A DNA stretch of 7,221 nucleotides from positions 1 to 7,221 of the forward strand of contig CAMYYX010000091.1 of assembly GCA_947303695.1 (NCBI GenBank), read 5' to 3'. This DNA comes from an uncultured Prevotellaceae bacterium (GTDB lineage: Bacteria; Bacteroidota; Bacteroidia; Bacteroidales; Bacteroidaceae). How positions within the stretch are numbered: the first letter of the stretch is position 1; each line of letters opens with the position of its first letter. Below, piece by piece: positions 1 to 7,078 of this stretch. The notes below the pieces were generated by a model that saw nothing but the letters and a program-made list of their open reading frames with translations, was not told the DNA's origin and made no database searches. A program made the translations under genes and the position numbers.

Positions 1-235
1 CTCTCAATTCCTTGCACAATGCAAAAAAATGGTCAATACCATGACGTGAAGAGAAAACAACAGCTGTATAATCCAGGATTGAAACTCTTTGTTGACGGAA
101 ATCCTTTGCAGGCATAGCATCAATCCTAATGAATGGCCTAAAAACAACTTCTACTCCAAATTTGGTTGTCAAATCAAAATAGGGTGACTTCTCTGTCTGC
201 GGTTTCGGTTGCGAAACTAAAATCTTCTTTGTCAT
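1..235 (-). CDS. hemD: Uroporphyrinogen-III synthase (HemD), N-terminal 78 residues, cut by window edge
   Basis: HemD closes the linear tetrapyrrole hydroxymethylbilane into uroporphyrinogen III with inversion of ring D, in the cytoplasm; the product feeds heme, siroheme and corrinoid synthesis. I translated the minus strand from the ATG at 235-233. The frame stays open to base 1 and starts MTKKILVSQPKPQTEKSPYF, followed by a stretch with FRPFIRIDA and DFRQQRVSILDYTAVVFSSR (about residues 50-69), then HGIDHFF. I recognise these as the N-terminal half of the HemD fold as annotated in Bacteroidetes. HemD is poorly conserved, so the assignment rests on resemblance to that lineage rather than on catalytic residues. 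The full protein is expected to be about 250 residues, so roughly two thirds is missing. It starts 24 bp after the DUF4271 gene stops, and no Shine-Dalgarno sequence is visible. A possible private promoter lies at 318-325. Confidence 0.85.
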   Translation of the reverse strand, partial: MTKKILVSQPKPQTEKSPYFDLTTKFGVEVVFRPFIRIDAMPAKDFRQQRVSILDYTAVVFSSRHGIDHFFALCKELR

Positions 236-259
236 CAATGTTTTATTTTATGAAAAGTA

Positions 260-943
260 TTACAACTTACTGCTTATCAATTTCCACGCAATAAGGGTCG
301 GCATTATTTCGACGCTGCAAAAGTACAAAAAAAACAGCAATCCGCCATATTTTTTAGGCCGAAAGTTAACGTAGAGCTTACAGAGTAATATGATTTTCTG
401 CAAAATGATAAGTCCGATTAGACAATGTGTTACGTTTATAATCAAGTCAACACAAAAGACCCTTAGTAGTGATAATGGGAACGCTATTGTTGACACAACC
501 GCTACAGAGAAGAAAAATGCAGAAAGCCATGATCGGCCTTTATCCAAACTGAAAAACGTCCAGTTGACCAACGAGTACAACAACCCTTTGATTCCTATAA
601 GCAACATTATTCCTAATGACAGCAGGAGCAATACCCCATAATGAGGCGAATCATGAACAATCATGTCCGAATAAAAAATGATGCTAGCAGAAATGCAGCC
701 GATAACAATCAACAAGATGATATCAATTGTCTCCTGATTACTTATATTTACCTCATTGGAAGAATAGATTTGTCGCGAAGAAAAAAAAGTATTGATTTTG
801 TAAATAAAGACCACTCTACTGCGATACAGAACAAACGTAAACAACACAAAAAAAGCGATGGCACTGATAATCATCAAGTCATCATGACGCATCAGATATG
901 TTCTGTTGATGCCCGATATTCCGTCTATCGTTTGTTCAAACAT
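260..943 (-). CDS. DUF4271-type integral membrane protein, 227 aa
   Basis: This is a polytopic inner-membrane protein of unknown function. The sequence shows about six hydrophobic segments at roughly residues 22-41, 72-92, 103-127, 139-160, 164-190 and 200-220. Short charged loops separate them, including one with NWTFFSLDKGRSW near residues 127-139. The C-terminal block FFLYFCSVEIMPTLIAW resembles the end of DUF4271 proteins, a Bacteroidetes family commonly found just upstream of hemD. There is no signal peptide; the first 20 residues are polar. The start at 943 is 10 bp beyond the metK stop, and the bases TAGGA that include that stop could act as a weak ribosome-binding site. Translation of metK and this gene is therefore probably coupled. 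No catalytic motif is visible. The family call comes from memory of the family and its gene context; the membrane topology is read directly from hydrophobicity. Confidence 0.8.
   Translation of the reverse strand: MFEQTIDGISGINRTYLMRHDDLMIISAIAFFVLFTFVLYRSRVVFIYKINTFFSSRQIYSSNEVNISNQETIDIILLIVIGCISASIIFYSDMIVHDSPHYGVLLLLSLGIMLLIGIKGLLYSLVNWTFFSLDKGRSWLSAFFFSVAVVSTIAFPLSLLRVFCVDLIINVTHCLIGLIILQKIILLCKLYVNFRPKKYGGLLFFLYFCSVEIMPTLIAWKLISSKL
318..325 (-). promoter_or_regulatory. Possible internal promoter -7 box ahead of hemD
   Basis: The minus strand reads TACTTTTG here, which matches the Bacteroidetes -7 consensus TAnnTTTG, and is followed by CA as in many such promoters. It lies inside the 3' end of the DUF4271 gene, about 80 bp ahead of the hemD start. 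I could not find a TTG -33 element at the expected 19-21 bp distance. The same bases also encode part of a conserved-looking LYFCS segment, so the match may be chance. Confidence 0.25.
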
Positions 944-953
944 GTGAATCGTC

Positions 954-2219
954 CTACAAGTTGAATGCTTCCTTTATCTTGTCAACTAAATCAAGCTTCT
1001 CCCATGTGAACAGTTCAACTGTTACATTTTTTGTTCCTCCTGACTGGTAAGGACTGAAGAAATGCTTCTCCACAACTTGTGGTTCTCGACCCATATGGCC
1101 ATAAGCAGCAGTCTCTGTATAGATAGGCTTACGAAGTTTCAGGTCGCGCTCGATAGCATATGGACGCAGATCAAACATCCCTTTAATCTTCCGGGCAATC
1201 TCTCCATCTGTCATTGTCACATTGGAATGTCCATATGTATTCACGTAGATGCTGACAGGTTCAGCAACTCCAATTGCATAACTGATTTGTACCAACATCT
1301 CGTCTGCCACACCTGCAGCAACCATATTCTTAGCAATATGACGGGCGGCATAAGCAGCAGAACGGTCTACCTTACTAGGGTCTTTCCCTGAGAAGGCTCC
1401 TCCTCCGTGTGCTCCCTTACCTCCGTATGTGTCTACTATGATTTTTCTACCTGTAAGACCTGTATCTCCATGAGGGCCTCCGATGACGAATTTACCTGTA
1501 GGATTGACATAGTACTTAATATCATCATTGAACAATGCCTTGATATAATCTTCTGTTGTTTCGTTGATGACACGAGGAATCAGAATCGTTTTCACGTCTT
1601 TCTTAATCTGCGCCAACATCGCTTCATCATCATCCAGGAATGGGTCATGTTGAGTAGAAATCACGATAGAATCGATCCTTTTCGGCTTTCCATCGTCTCC
1701 GTATTCAATCGTCACCTGACTCTTGCTGTCAGGACGCAGATAGGTCATCTGCTTGCCTTCGTGACGGATAGCAGCTAGCGTTCTCAACAGATGATGACTC
1801 AAATCCAAAGCAAGAGGCATATAGTTGGCTGTCTCGTTTGTAGCATAGCCAAACATTATACCTTGGTCACCTGCGCCCTGGTCTTCGAGCTTCTCACGAA
1901 CCACACCTTGATTGATGTCTGCACTCTGCTCATGAATCGCTGAAAGAAGTCCACAACTCTCTGCCTCAAACTTATACTCGGCTTTTGTATAGCCTATGTT
2001 GCCTATAACCTTGCGAGCAACTTCCTGCAAATCGATATATGCTTTAGAGCTCACTTCGCCGGCCACAACCACCAAACCTGTTGTGACGAGTGTTTCACAA
2101 GCCACTTTAGAGTCTGCATCAAATGCAAGAAAGTGGTCTAATACAGCATCTGATATCTGATCGGCAACCTTGTCAGGATGGCCTTCACTCACGGATTCCG
2201 ATGTAAATAAATATCCCAT
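954..2219 (-). CDS. metK: S-adenosylmethionine synthetase (methionine adenosyltransferase)
   Basis: MetK makes S-adenosylmethionine from methionine and ATP, releasing phosphate and pyrophosphate; it is a cytoplasmic oligomer. The 421-residue protein is complete. The N-terminal block SEGHPDK (11-17) contains the catalytic His14 and the metal/ATP-contacting Asp16 and Lys17, with Glu42 further on. The signature GAGDQGIMFGYA is at 115-126. The sequence GDTGLTGRK (251-259) is followed by the glycine-rich GGGAFSGKDPSKVDRS (272-287), with Lys279, Lys283 and Asp285 in the active-site region. The protein is longer than E. coli MetK (384 aa). Much of the excess is a segment of about 20 residues between GRE (377-379) and TWEKLD (405-410) near the C-terminus. 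It starts 44 bp after the ABC exporter gene and ends 10 bp before the DUF4271 gene. The upstream gap is too short for a SAM riboswitch and I see none. Confidence 0.98.
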   Translation of the reverse strand: MGYLFTSESVSEGHPDKVADQISDAVLDHFLAFDADSKVACETLVTTGLVVVAGEVSSKAYIDLQEVARKVIGNIGYTKAEYKFEAESCGLLSAIHEQSADINQGVVREKLEDQGAGDQGIMFGYATNETANYMPLALDLSHHLLRTLAAIRHEGKQMTYLRPDSKSQVTIEYGDDGKPKRIDSIVISTQHDPFLDDDEAMLAQIKKDVKTILIPRVINETTEDYIKALFNDDIKYYVNPTGKFVIGGPHGDTGLTGRKIIVDTYGGKGAHGGGAFSGKDPSKVDRSAAYAARHIAKNMVAAGVADEMLVQISYAIGVAEPVSIYVNTYGHSNVTMTDGEIARKIKGMFDLRPYAIERDLKLRKPIYTETAAYGHMGREPQVVEKHFFSPYQSGGTKNVTVELFTWEKLDLVDKIKEAFNL

Positions 2220-2222
2220 TAT

Positions 2223-2247
2223 CTATCTTTAATCTATTAACTATCAA
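2223..2247 (-). repeat. Intergenic motif, copy 1 (TTGATAGTTAA-N9-GATAG)
   Basis: On the minus strand this 25-bp stretch just ahead of metK reads TTGATAGTTAA, nine bases, then GATAG, ending 3 bp before the ATG. The same arrangement occurs at 4537-4561 in front of the RNase H gene. Both copies are AT-rich. They may be remnants of the short TTAATTG/GTTAACT-type intergenic repeats seen between genes in Bacteroidales, or they may help translation initiation. Confidence 0.45.
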
Positions 2248-2263
2248 CTATAACTTATAAACT

Positions 2264-4117
2264 TTACAATTGCTGCATATCGTTCAGCTTTTTGTAATAG
2301 CCATCAAGAGCCAACAGCTCTTCATGTGTACCGTGCTCAACGATTTTGCCTTCATGCAACACATAGATACACTGAGCGTTCTTAATGGTCGAGAGCCGAT
2401 GAGCAATCGCAATCGTCGTCCTTGACTTCATCAAGCGCTCGAGGGCATCCTGCACCAATTTTTCTGATTCAGTATCGAGTGCTGAAGTCGCTTCGTCAAG
2501 AATCAATATTGGCGGATTCTTCAAAATGGCTCTTGCTATCGAAATGCGTTGACGCTGTCCACCTGAAAGTCTGCCACCACGATCGCCTATGTTGGTTTGA
2601 TACCCATGTTCTGTCTCCATGATGAAATCGTGTGCGTTTGCGATGCGAGCAGCTTGTTCTACCTGCTCCATCGTAGCATGTTCAACACCAAATGCGATAT
2701 TGTTGTAGATGGTGTCGTTGAACAGAATTGCTTCCTGGTTCACATTTCCGATGATGCTACGCAAGGATTGTATCTTCATTTGTTTGATGTTCACACCATC
2801 AATCAGTATCTCACCCGATTGGATATCGTGGTAGCGAGGAATAAGGTCTACCAACGTAGACTTACCCGAACCAGACTGTCCCACAAGTGCGATGGTCTGT
2901 CCCTTAGGAATTACAAGATTGATGTCTGTCAAAATCTCACGGCTGTCATTATACGAGAAGGAAACGTGGCGCAATTCAATAGATTCATTCAATCCGTCAA
3001 TCGTCTTCGCATCCGTTACCTCTTTGATGTTGTTTTGAGCACCCAATATCTTGTTGATGCGTTCCATTGATGCCATACCTTTTTGAATGGTATAACCAGC
3101 CTTCGACAGATCTTTTACAGGCTGCAAGATGGTATAGAGAATTGTCAGGTAATAGATAAATGCACTTGCGTCGATAGGTGAGTTGCCAGAAAAAATCAGA
3201 TAGCCACCAAACCACAACACAATGACAATCATCAAGGTGCCAAGGAACTCGCTCAGAGGATGAGCAGATGACTGGCGGATGGCTACCCGCATCGAAATCT
3301 TTCGGTACTCATCATTCACAGCAACGAACTTATCCTCCATCTTCTTTTCAGCAATGAAGGCCTTTATAATACGCAGACCACCTAGTGTTTCTTCTATGAT
3401 ACTCAGTCCGTCACTCCATCGCGCCTGAGCCTTGAGCGAATTGCTTTTCAGCTTTTTGCCTATTCGTCCTATTCCCAAAGCCATAAACGGCACGACAATC
3501 AGCACGAATAGCGTGAGCTGCCAACTCATCACGAACAAAGTTCCCAAATAGATGAGAATGAATATCGGGTTCTTGATAATCATATCGAGCGAACTGCCTA
3601 TCGACGAGTCCACCTCGTTGACGTCCGTACTGATACGAGCCAGAATATCTCCTTTGCGCTCCTCTGAGAAGAAAGCAAGTGGAAGATGTAGAATCTTCTT
3701 GTAAATCTTGGCCCTTATATCGCGTACGATTCCTGTTTTGATTGGCATCAGACAAGCAGAACCTCCGAAATACGAGCCTGTCTTGAGTAGCGTGAGCACA
3801 CCAAGGATGAGTCCGAGTATCAGCAATGTTGTTGCTGGACCATGTTGCTCGACAAGCTGCTGAGAATAGTAGTACCCATTATTCTTTGCTACATCTACAA
3901 AGTTCTTGAGACTCTCGCTGAAGGTTTGGCCTTCTACAAATGGGATGTATTCATATACCTTGTCTTCTATCTTGAACAAGATATGCAAGATAGGTACGAG
4001 CAAAGCGAACGAGAACACATTGAATATCGCTGTCAATATGTTCAAGCCAAACGTGCCTACAATGTAACCTTTGTAGGGACGGAAATACGATCCCATCAAT
4101 TTGAAGAACTCTCTCAT
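2264..4117 (-). CDS. Type I ABC exporter, fused membrane and ATPase domains (MsbA/lipid-flippase-like)
   Basis: This is a half-transporter expected to work as a homodimer in the inner membrane, exporting a hydrophobic or lipid-like substrate with ATP; the true substrate is unknown. With the start chosen at 4117 the protein has 617 residues. An upstream in-frame ATG at 4162 would overlap the RNase H gene by 40 bp, whereas MREFFKLMGSYFRPYKG is the natural exporter N-terminus and lies 5 bp past that gene's stop. About six membrane segments fill residues 18-335. The ATPase domain has Walker A GQSGSGKST (413-421), Q-loop Gln461, signature LSGGQ (517-521), Walker B ending in Asp541-Glu542, SALD (545-548) and switch His573. 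All motors are intact. The loop after the first membrane segment (about 47-94) is longer than in MsbA. The closest functional guess is a lipid A flippase or related lipid/drug exporter. Confidence 0.95.
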   Translation of the reverse strand: MREFFKLMGSYFRPYKGYIVGTFGLNILTAIFNVFSFALLVPILHILFKIEDKVYEYIPFVEGQTFSESLKNFVDVAKNNGYYYSQQLVEQHGPATTLLILGLILGVLTLLKTGSYFGGSACLMPIKTGIVRDIRAKIYKKILHLPLAFFSEERKGDILARISTDVNEVDSSIGSSLDMIIKNPIFILIYLGTLFVMSWQLTLFVLIVVPFMALGIGRIGKKLKSNSLKAQARWSDGLSIIEETLGGLRIIKAFIAEKKMEDKFVAVNDEYRKISMRVAIRQSSAHPLSEFLGTLMIVIVLWFGGYLIFSGNSPIDASAFIYYLTILYTILQPVKDLSKAGYTIQKGMASMERINKILGAQNNIKEVTDAKTIDGLNESIELRHVSFSYNDSREILTDINLVIPKGQTIALVGQSGSGKSTLVDLIPRYHDIQSGEILIDGVNIKQMKIQSLRSIIGNVNQEAILFNDTIYNNIAFGVEHATMEQVEQAARIANAHDFIMETEHGYQTNIGDRGGRLSGGQRQRISIARAILKNPPILILDEATSALDTESEKLVQDALERLMKSRTTIAIAHRLSTIKNAQCIYVLHEGKIVEHGTHEELLALDGYYKKLNDMQQL

Positions 4118-4122
4118 TTTTC

Positions 4123-4536
4123 TTATTTTTTCCTTCCAAAGTCTGCAGGGATTTCTCCCCATTCATCCGTCTGCCAAGTCTCGATGGCGTTGGTATAGCT
4201 GTTATTTCGAAGCCAATTTTCTGCTCGTGCAATAATCTGGTACAGTTGCTCCGTCTTTTCGTTTCGTTCCAGATTGGTTTTACACTTCTTCTTCTGCACC
4301 CAGGTACGAGCTGTGAAACTATCTGAATAAATGGTCATGCTCGATCCTTTCTTTTTCAGCAAAGCAAGCGCATGAACGATAGCCAGAAACTCCCCTATGT
4401 TGTTTGTTCCAAACACAGGACCGAAATGGAATATTTCTTTACCCGATGGGATATGTACCCCTCGATATTCCATCTTGCCCGGATTTCCGCTACAAGCAGC
4501 ATCCACACAAAGGGCTTCTGTTGTTGGCCTGTCCAT
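4123..4536 (-). CDS. Short RNase H family protein, 137 aa
   Basis: A ribonuclease HI-type fold, predicted to cut the RNA strand of RNA-DNA hybrids such as Okazaki primers and R-loops. The acidic catalytic set is readable: Asp12 in CVDAACSGNPG, Glu49 in TNNIGEFLA, Asp72 in YSDS, and a fourth acid, probably Asp132, in WGEIPADFGRKK at the C-terminus. The flexible-loop histidine that precedes the last acid in E. coli RNase HI has no obvious counterpart; the equivalent stretch is TWQTDEWGE. The N-terminal hybrid-binding domain found in many related Bacteroidetes proteins is absent, so this is the bare catalytic domain. It is 37 bp downstream of argS and 5 bp upstream of the ABC exporter gene, which suggests cotranscription with both. 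I leave the symbol blank because several RNase H genes can coexist in one genome. Confidence 0.9.
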   Translation of the reverse strand: MDRPTTEALCVDAACSGNPGKMEYRGVHIPSGKEIFHFGPVFGTNNIGEFLAIVHALALLKKKGSSMTIYSDSFTARTWVQKKKCKTNLERNEKTEQLYQIIARAENWLRNNSYTNAIETWQTDEWGEIPADFGRKK

Positions 4537-4561
4537 CTATCAGTTAATTGTTAACTATCAA
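4537..4561 (-). repeat. Intergenic motif, copy 2 (TTGATAGTTAA-N9-GATAG)
   Basis: This is the partner of the motif at 2223-2247. The minus strand reads TTGATAGTTAA, nine bases, GATAG, and then directly the ATG of the RNase H gene. It fills most of the 37-bp gap after argS. The nine central bases differ between the two copies while both flanking blocks are identical. Confidence 0.45.
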
Positions 4562-4573
4562 TTGTGAATTATA

Positions 4574-6355
4574 TCACATTCTCTCAGGCATCTCGATGCC
4601 CAGCAGCCCCATACCGTTCTTGATTATCTTAGCTACATTCTTGGCCAGCATCAGTCGCACTGCTTTCTTCTGCTCGTCTGGCTCATTGAGGATGCTATAG
4701 TCATGATAGAACTGATTGAACACCTTTGTCAACTCGTAACAGTAGTTAGCTATACCTGAAGGGCTATAGTCCTTACCTGCCTGCTCAACAGCAGCTCCAA
4801 ACTCGCTCATCTTCTGGATCAGCTCAACTTCCTTGTCATTCAGAGTAACCTGAGTACTCTGTGTGCTCTGAATATTCTGAGCCTTGCGAAGAATACTGCA
4901 GATTCTTGCATAAGTATATTGAATAAAAGGTCCTGTGTTACCGTTGAAATCGATACTCTCAGCTGGGTTAAACAGCATATTCTTACGAGCATCTACCTTC
5001 AGAATGAAGTACTTCAAAGCACCAAGTCCCACCTTACGTGCTATCTCACGTGCTTCTTCCTCAGGAATATCATCGTTCTTGCCCATTTCTTTCGACACCT
5101 GATAAGCATCTTCTATCATCTTTGCTATCAGGTCGTCTGCATCGACTACAGTTCCTTCACGGCTCTTCATCTTGCCACTTGGCAGTTCCACCATTCCGTA
5201 AGAGAAGTGCACAAGGTCCTTACCCCACTTGAATCCCAGCTTGTCAAGCAGAATCGACAACACCTGGAAATGGTAGTTCTGTTCGTTGCCCACTACATAG
5301 ATCATCTTATCGATTGGATAGTCACGGAAACGGAGTTTCGCTGTTCCAATGTCTTGAGTCATATAGACACTTGTTCCGTCACTTCTCAACAGCAGTTTCT
5401 CATCAAGTCCCTCACCTGTAAGGTCAGCCCATACAGAGCCGTCATCTCTGCGATAGAAGATACCTTTATCCAATCCTTCCATCACTTTCTCCTTACCTTC
5501 CAGATAAGTGTCAGATTCGTAGTATATCTTATCGAACGACACACCCATCATCTTATAGGTCTCATCAAAGCCGGCATATACCCACTCGTTCATCTTCTTC
5601 CACAATGCTCGCACCTCAGGGTCATTCTGTTCCCACTTCACCAGCATCTCGTGTGCTTCCTTGATAAGTGGTGCCTCCTGCTTTGCCTGCTCTTCATCCA
5701 TACCCTGTGCCACAAGTTCCTTCACCTCCTGACGGTAGTGCTGGTCGAAGGCCACATAGTAGTCGCCAATCAAGTGGTCACCCTTCTTGCCTGAAGACTC
5801 TGGAGTCTCACCGTTACCATATTTCAACCAAGCCAGCATCGACTTGCAGATGTGGATACCACGATCATTCACGATGTTGGTCTTCACCACCTTATTGCCA
5901 TTCGCAGCCATGATACGTGCCAAGGACGAACCCAACAAGTTGTTGCGCACATGACCCAAGTGGAGAGGTTTATTTGTGTTTGGCGAACTATATTCAATCA
6001 TCACCAGAGGGCTGTCCTCTGTAGCGGCCACGAAGCCAAACTGATCATCGTCATTGATGTCCTGCAAGCATTCCAACCAACTCTTACTCGAGATTACCAA
6101 GTTCAGGAAACCTTTCACCACATTGAACTTGCTGACAGCATCGCAATTAGCTGCCAAATATTCACCAAGTTCCTGACCCGTCTGCTCAGGTCCTTTCTTC
6201 GAAGCACGTAAGAATGGGAACACAACAACTGTCAGTTGCCCTTCAAACTCACTTCGTGTCTGCTGCACCTGAATCTGTTTCTCATCAATATCGGCTCCAT
6301 AGAGACTTTTCAATGTCTCCTGCACCGCAACTTGTATTTCTTTTTCTATCTTCAT
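4574..6355 (-). CDS. argS: Arginyl-tRNA synthetase
   Basis: ArgRS charges tRNA-Arg with arginine using ATP in the cytoplasm. At 593 residues it is full length for this monomeric class I enzyme. The N-terminal tRNA-recognition domain covers about residues 1-90. The catalytic domain has SSPNTNKPLHLGHVRNN (123-139), with the HIGH-type motif as HLGH at 132-135, and the KMSK-type loop as KMKSREG at 395-401. GNTGPFIQYTYARI (472-485) opens the DALR anticodon-binding domain, which runs to the C-terminal GLLGIEMPERM. The start at 6355 gives the expected N-terminus MKIEKEIQVAVQETL. It is the first gene of the minus-strand run. A -7 promoter box lies about 47 bp upstream of its start, so this promoter may also serve the genes behind it. 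There is no sign of damage or unusual composition. Confidence 0.98.
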   Translation of the reverse strand: MKIEKEIQVAVQETLKSLYGADIDEKQIQVQQTRSEFEGQLTVVVFPFLRASKKGPEQTGQELGEYLAANCDAVSKFNVVKGFLNLVISSKSWLECLQDINDDDQFGFVAATEDSPLVMIEYSSPNTNKPLHLGHVRNNLLGSSLARIMAANGNKVVKTNIVNDRGIHICKSMLAWLKYGNGETPESSGKKGDHLIGDYYVAFDQHYRQEVKELVAQGMDEEQAKQEAPLIKEAHEMLVKWEQNDPEVRALWKKMNEWVYAGFDETYKMMGVSFDKIYYESDTYLEGKEKVMEGLDKGIFYRRDDGSVWADLTGEGLDEKLLLRSDGTSVYMTQDIGTAKLRFRDYPIDKMIYVVGNEQNYHFQVLSILLDKLGFKWGKDLVHFSYGMVELPSGKMKSREGTVVDADDLIAKMIEDAYQVSKEMGKNDDIPEEEAREIARKVGLGALKYFILKVDARKNMLFNPAESIDFNGNTGPFIQYTYARICSILRKAQNIQSTQSTQVTLNDKEVELIQKMSEFGAAVEQAGKDYSPSGIANYCYELTKVFNQFYHDYSILNEPDEQKKAVRLMLAKNVAKIIKNGMGLLGIEMPERM

Positions 6356-6401
6356 ATACCCAAAATGGTCTTTTTACACCTTATTATTATAATTTGGCCT
6401 G

Positions 6402-6409
6402 CAAAGTTA
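6402..6409 (-). promoter_or_regulatory. argS promoter, Bacteroidetes -7 box
   Basis: The minus strand reads TAACTTTG here, an exact match to TAnnTTTG, followed by CA. The expected start of transcription is a few bases downstream, leaving a leader of roughly 35-45 nt before the argS ATG. An A-rich tract lies just upstream on the minus strand. A clear TTG at -33 is not visible. The position in the only sizeable gap upstream of the six-gene run supports it. Confidence 0.6.
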
Positions 6410-6430
6410 GCAATTTTTTTTCATTTCCTT

Positions 6431-6460
6431 TTGCAGATTCAAAACAAAGTAGTACTTTTG
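6431..6460 (+). promoter_or_regulatory. Promoter of the outer-membrane protein gene (-33 TTG, -7 TACTTTTG)
   Basis: TTG at 6431-6433 and TACTTTTG at 6453-6460 are separated by 19 bp, which fits the -33/-7 architecture used by the Bacteroidetes primary sigma factor. The -7 box sits inside a small inverted repeat, GTAC-TTTT-GTAC (6452-6463). The predicted leader to the ATG at 6515 is about 45-50 nt, AT-rich and without a Shine-Dalgarno sequence. Confidence 0.7.
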
Positions 6461-6514
6461 TACCGAATTGAGACATTCAATCATTAATTATTTATAATTC
6501 AAACGAAAAAGCTT

Positions 6515-6982
6515 ATGAAAAAATTCCTTATGTTAGCATGTGCTATGCTACTTAGTGCAGCTATGTTTGCTCAGCAAGGCGACAAGAGTATTGGTCTGAA
6601 CATTAAGTATGGTCTCGACGAGCCAAAGAGTACAGGTTTCGGTATCAAAGGACAGTATGGATTTACAGACCAAATCCGTGGAGAAGTATCTTTCAACTAT
6701 TTTTTGAAGAAGAATCATGCACAAATGATTGATGTAAACGCAAATCTTCACTATGTATTTACTTTTGGTGAATTTGGTGTTTACCCATTGGCAGGTGTAA
6801 CACTTCAGAGTGTAAATCCTGACGGAGGAAGTAGCGAATCAAAATTCGGCCTCAACATCGGTGCTGGAGCAGAATACCCTGTTTCAGAAAAGATCAAGGT
6901 TAACTTGGAATTCACCTATAAGCTTGCAAGTGATCACTGGGATCGTTCACTCGTAGGCATTGGTGTTGCATACAAGTTCTAA
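6515..6982 (+). CDS. Small secreted outer-membrane beta-barrel protein, 155 aa
   Basis: This is predicted to be an eight-stranded barrel in the outer membrane, of the OmpA-like/OMP_b-brl type; its function is unknown. A clear signal peptide (MKKFLMLACAMLLSAAMFA) has a cleavage site after Ala19 or Gln20. The mature part of about 135 residues alternates polar and hydrophobic residues in about eight strands, roughly 24-34, 39-50, 53-64, 70-83, 86-98, 107-118, 125-137 and 144-155. Glycine- and aromatic-rich stretches such as FGLNIGAGAEY are typical of these barrels. It ends VGIGVAYKF; a final aromatic residue is the usual signal for barrel assembly by BAM. It is monocistronic: its own promoter lies ahead and a strong terminator follows 21 bp after the stop. 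The start at 6515 is the only one giving an intact signal peptide. A structural or surface-protective role is a guess. Confidence 0.9.
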   Translation: MKKFLMLACAMLLSAAMFAQQGDKSIGLNIKYGLDEPKSTGFGIKGQYGFTDQIRGEVSFNYFLKKNHAQMIDVNANLHYVFTFGEFGVYPLAGVTLQSVNPDGGSSESKFGLNIGAGAEYPVSEKIKVNLEFTYKLASDHWDRSLVGIGVAYKF

Positions 6983-7003
6983 GAATTCACACCCATATCA
7001 ATC

Positions 7004-7038
7004 ATCCATCTGTTCCATCGAGCAGATGGATTTTTTTT
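7004..7038 (+). terminator. Intrinsic terminator of the outer-membrane protein gene
   Basis: TCCATCTG (7005-7012) pairs with CAGATGGA (7023-7030). The stem extends inward through a G-T wobble, an A-T pair and a C-G pair to a four-base loop (7016-7019), giving about 11 pairs, plus an outer A-T pair. Eight T residues follow (7031-7038), the standard rho-independent arrangement, 21 bp after the stop codon. Confidence 0.92.
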
Positions 7039-7078
7039 GCAAAGATAATATCTATTCGAAGTTGCTGAATAGGGATTA

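Noticed and set aside
390..964. Plus-strand open frames opposite the DUF4271 gene
   Set aside because: The minus-strand protein has coherent membrane segments and operon spacing; the plus-strand products are low-complexity and polar with no family resemblance.
2220..2263. Search for a SAM riboswitch upstream of metK
   Set aside because: The gap is only 44 bp, AT-rich and without stable stems, too short for the common SAM riboswitch classes.
4118..4162. Upstream in-frame start for the ABC exporter at 4162
   Set aside because: It would add 15 residues (MGRNPCRLWKEKIRK) that overlap the conserved C-terminus of the RNase H gene and do not resemble exporter N-termini; the ATG at 4117 fits better.
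4919..5794. Long open frame of 291 codons on the plus strand opposite argS
   Set aside because: It lies wholly antisense to a clearly genuine argS, its translation is rich in His, Leu and Cys with no recognisable domain, and it has no promoter or ribosome-binding site. It is a codon-bias shadow.
7040..7047. Minus-strand TATCTTTG matching the -7 consensus, possibly driving an antisense RNA over the barrel gene
   Set aside because: There is no TTG at the -33 distance and the transcript would run straight into the terminator hairpin; a single 8-bp match is not enough.
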